A DNA stretch of 64,000 nucleotides from Desmodesmus armatus (lineage: Eukaryota > Chlorophyta > Chlorophyceae > Sphaeropleales > Scenedesmaceae): NCBI GenBank assembly GCA_007449985.2, contig VIIQ02000033.1, forward strand, positions 62,001 to 126,000, given 5' to 3'. A program made the translations under genes and the position numbers. Shown here piece by piece: positions 63,601-64,000 of the stretch. Under the pieces are notes generated by a model that was not told the origin of the DNA, ran no database searches, and was given only the letters and a program-made list of their open reading frames with translations. Within the stretch, counting starts at the first letter, position 1. Every line of letters starts with the position of its first letter.

Positions 63601-64000
63601 GTCCGACTGTGAGCTGGAAGTATGGCAGCGACCAAGCGGCTGTGAAGTGCCGGCGCGCTTGGCCTCCCATGCCATGGCCCACGGGAAGCTAGGCCCTGGG
63701 AGGCCGCTGACACTCAGTGGCACAGCCACGTCGTCGCTGCCAAGGGGTCCCTCTTACAGTTCCAGTTGGCCACAGGCTGTCATGGTGGGAACCCCATTGC
63801 TCTCCTGGAGTCACCCTGCACTGTGTACGGTATTGTGCTGCACCTTGCTCAGTTGTCAGCACTTGTGCACACAGTGATACCTCTCGCAAGGCCGGCCATG
63901 CGCAACATGTTATTGGCTGGCCAACCATAATGCAGGCTTGGAGATCAAGTTGGTGGTGTACCGCACCCCAGTGCGTGCGGGGTCCTGCTTCGTCTTCTAT
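60607..64000 (+). CDS. PAO/TIC55/ACD1-type Rieske [2Fe-2S] non-haem iron oxygenase (partial, 3' end outside window)
   Basis: Phase-consistent exons: 60607-60882 (start tentative), 61115-61165, 61513-61601, 61913-62010, 62200-62377, 62623-62701, 63026-63108, 63430-63572; then an exon ending at 63829 whose start is unresolved, and 63936 to the edge. The first exon looks like a plastid transit peptide (Arg/Ser/Thr/Pro-rich) leading to QYQWTKQWYPVAVEAALD. The Rieske centre is complete: CPHR (C-x-H) and CSYHGW (C-x-x-H). The segments GLIWVWPE, VSFDYAVENSLDIAHAPFAH and EAPGLFHVLN follow the family. PAO opens pheophorbide a in chlorophyll breakdown; TIC55 and PTC52 are paralogues in the plastid envelope. 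The C-terminal membrane anchors lie outside the window, so the subfamily is not decided. Confidence 0.7.

Noticed and set aside
1..64000. CRISPR arrays, rRNA, tRNA, bacterial operons or phage genes
   Set aside because: No regularly spaced repeats, no cloverleaf or rRNA core sequence was recognised, and all genes are intron-rich eukaryotic genes.

Overview
The window is nuclear DNA of a green alga, most likely a ciliated core chlorophyte (Chlorophyceae). The evidence is short, intron-dense genes with GT..(C/T)GCAG introns, CAG/Gln-rich and Ala-rich coding sequence, TGTAA-type polyadenylation motifs, an Ser/Pro-rich SPPPGSPPPSPPP hinge like volvocine matrix proteins, RRLLQ motifs, a ciliary microtubule inner protein gene and a PAO-type Rieske oxygenase. 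No bacterial, organellar, CRISPR, rRNA or tRNA features were seen. All gene models were built by hand from reading frames, splice signals and intron-phase agreement. Family names come from recognised motifs, not from a database search.

Positions 1-37,176, minus strand: one giant gene, 5' end at about 37,176 and 3' end beyond base 1. I could place 66 exons (about 19.2 kb coding, about 6,400 residues) with matching phases at all but two points. The order is signal peptide, about eight repeated plant-type LRR modules (each an LRR N-terminal cap, LxxLxLxxNxLxGxLP repeats and a CGxxP...GTxLG cap), Ig/filamin-like repeats, a low-complexity Ala-rich region, DUF5011/HYR-like Ig folds, a REJ-like helical region, a coiled coil, and the start of what looks like the extracellular TOP domain of a polycystin channel. 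It therefore resembles an algal analogue of polycystin-1 (LRR + Ig/PKD-like + REJ + channel).

Positions 27,827-31,500: a 3,674-bp transposon-like insertion inside coding exon 14 of that gene. It is flanked by a GATA duplication, has TGTAG...CTACA ends, and consists of two units (1,590 and 2,081 bp) that share identical ends. The second unit carries a 458-codon Gln-rich coiled-coil ORF. Removing the insertion and one GATA restores a 492-bp phase 1-1 exon. A separate one-base frameshift lies in exon 45 near 12,763.

Positions 37,760-42,961 (+): an 11-exon gene for a TFIIS N-terminal (LW) domain protein with two copies of a plant-type domain. Positions 43,591-46,222 (-): a 5-exon GT92 glycosyltransferase, a type II membrane protein. 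Positions 46,770-50,404 (+): a 13-exon CFAP210/CCDC173-like ciliary protein. Positions 51,089-53,275 (-): a 2-exon F-box protein with a coiled-coil tail. Positions 54,169-58,620 (+): a 10-exon AZG-type purine permease with a telomere-like hairpin in an intron. Positions about 60,607 to beyond 64,000 (+): a PAO/TIC55-type Rieske oxygenase, incomplete at the right edge. Bases 58,929-60,606 are unresolved.

The neighbours do not form an operon or an obvious pathway. Two themes recur: surface and cilium biology (polycystin-like receptor, CFAP210) and ordinary plastid or transport metabolism (Rieske oxygenase, purine permease).
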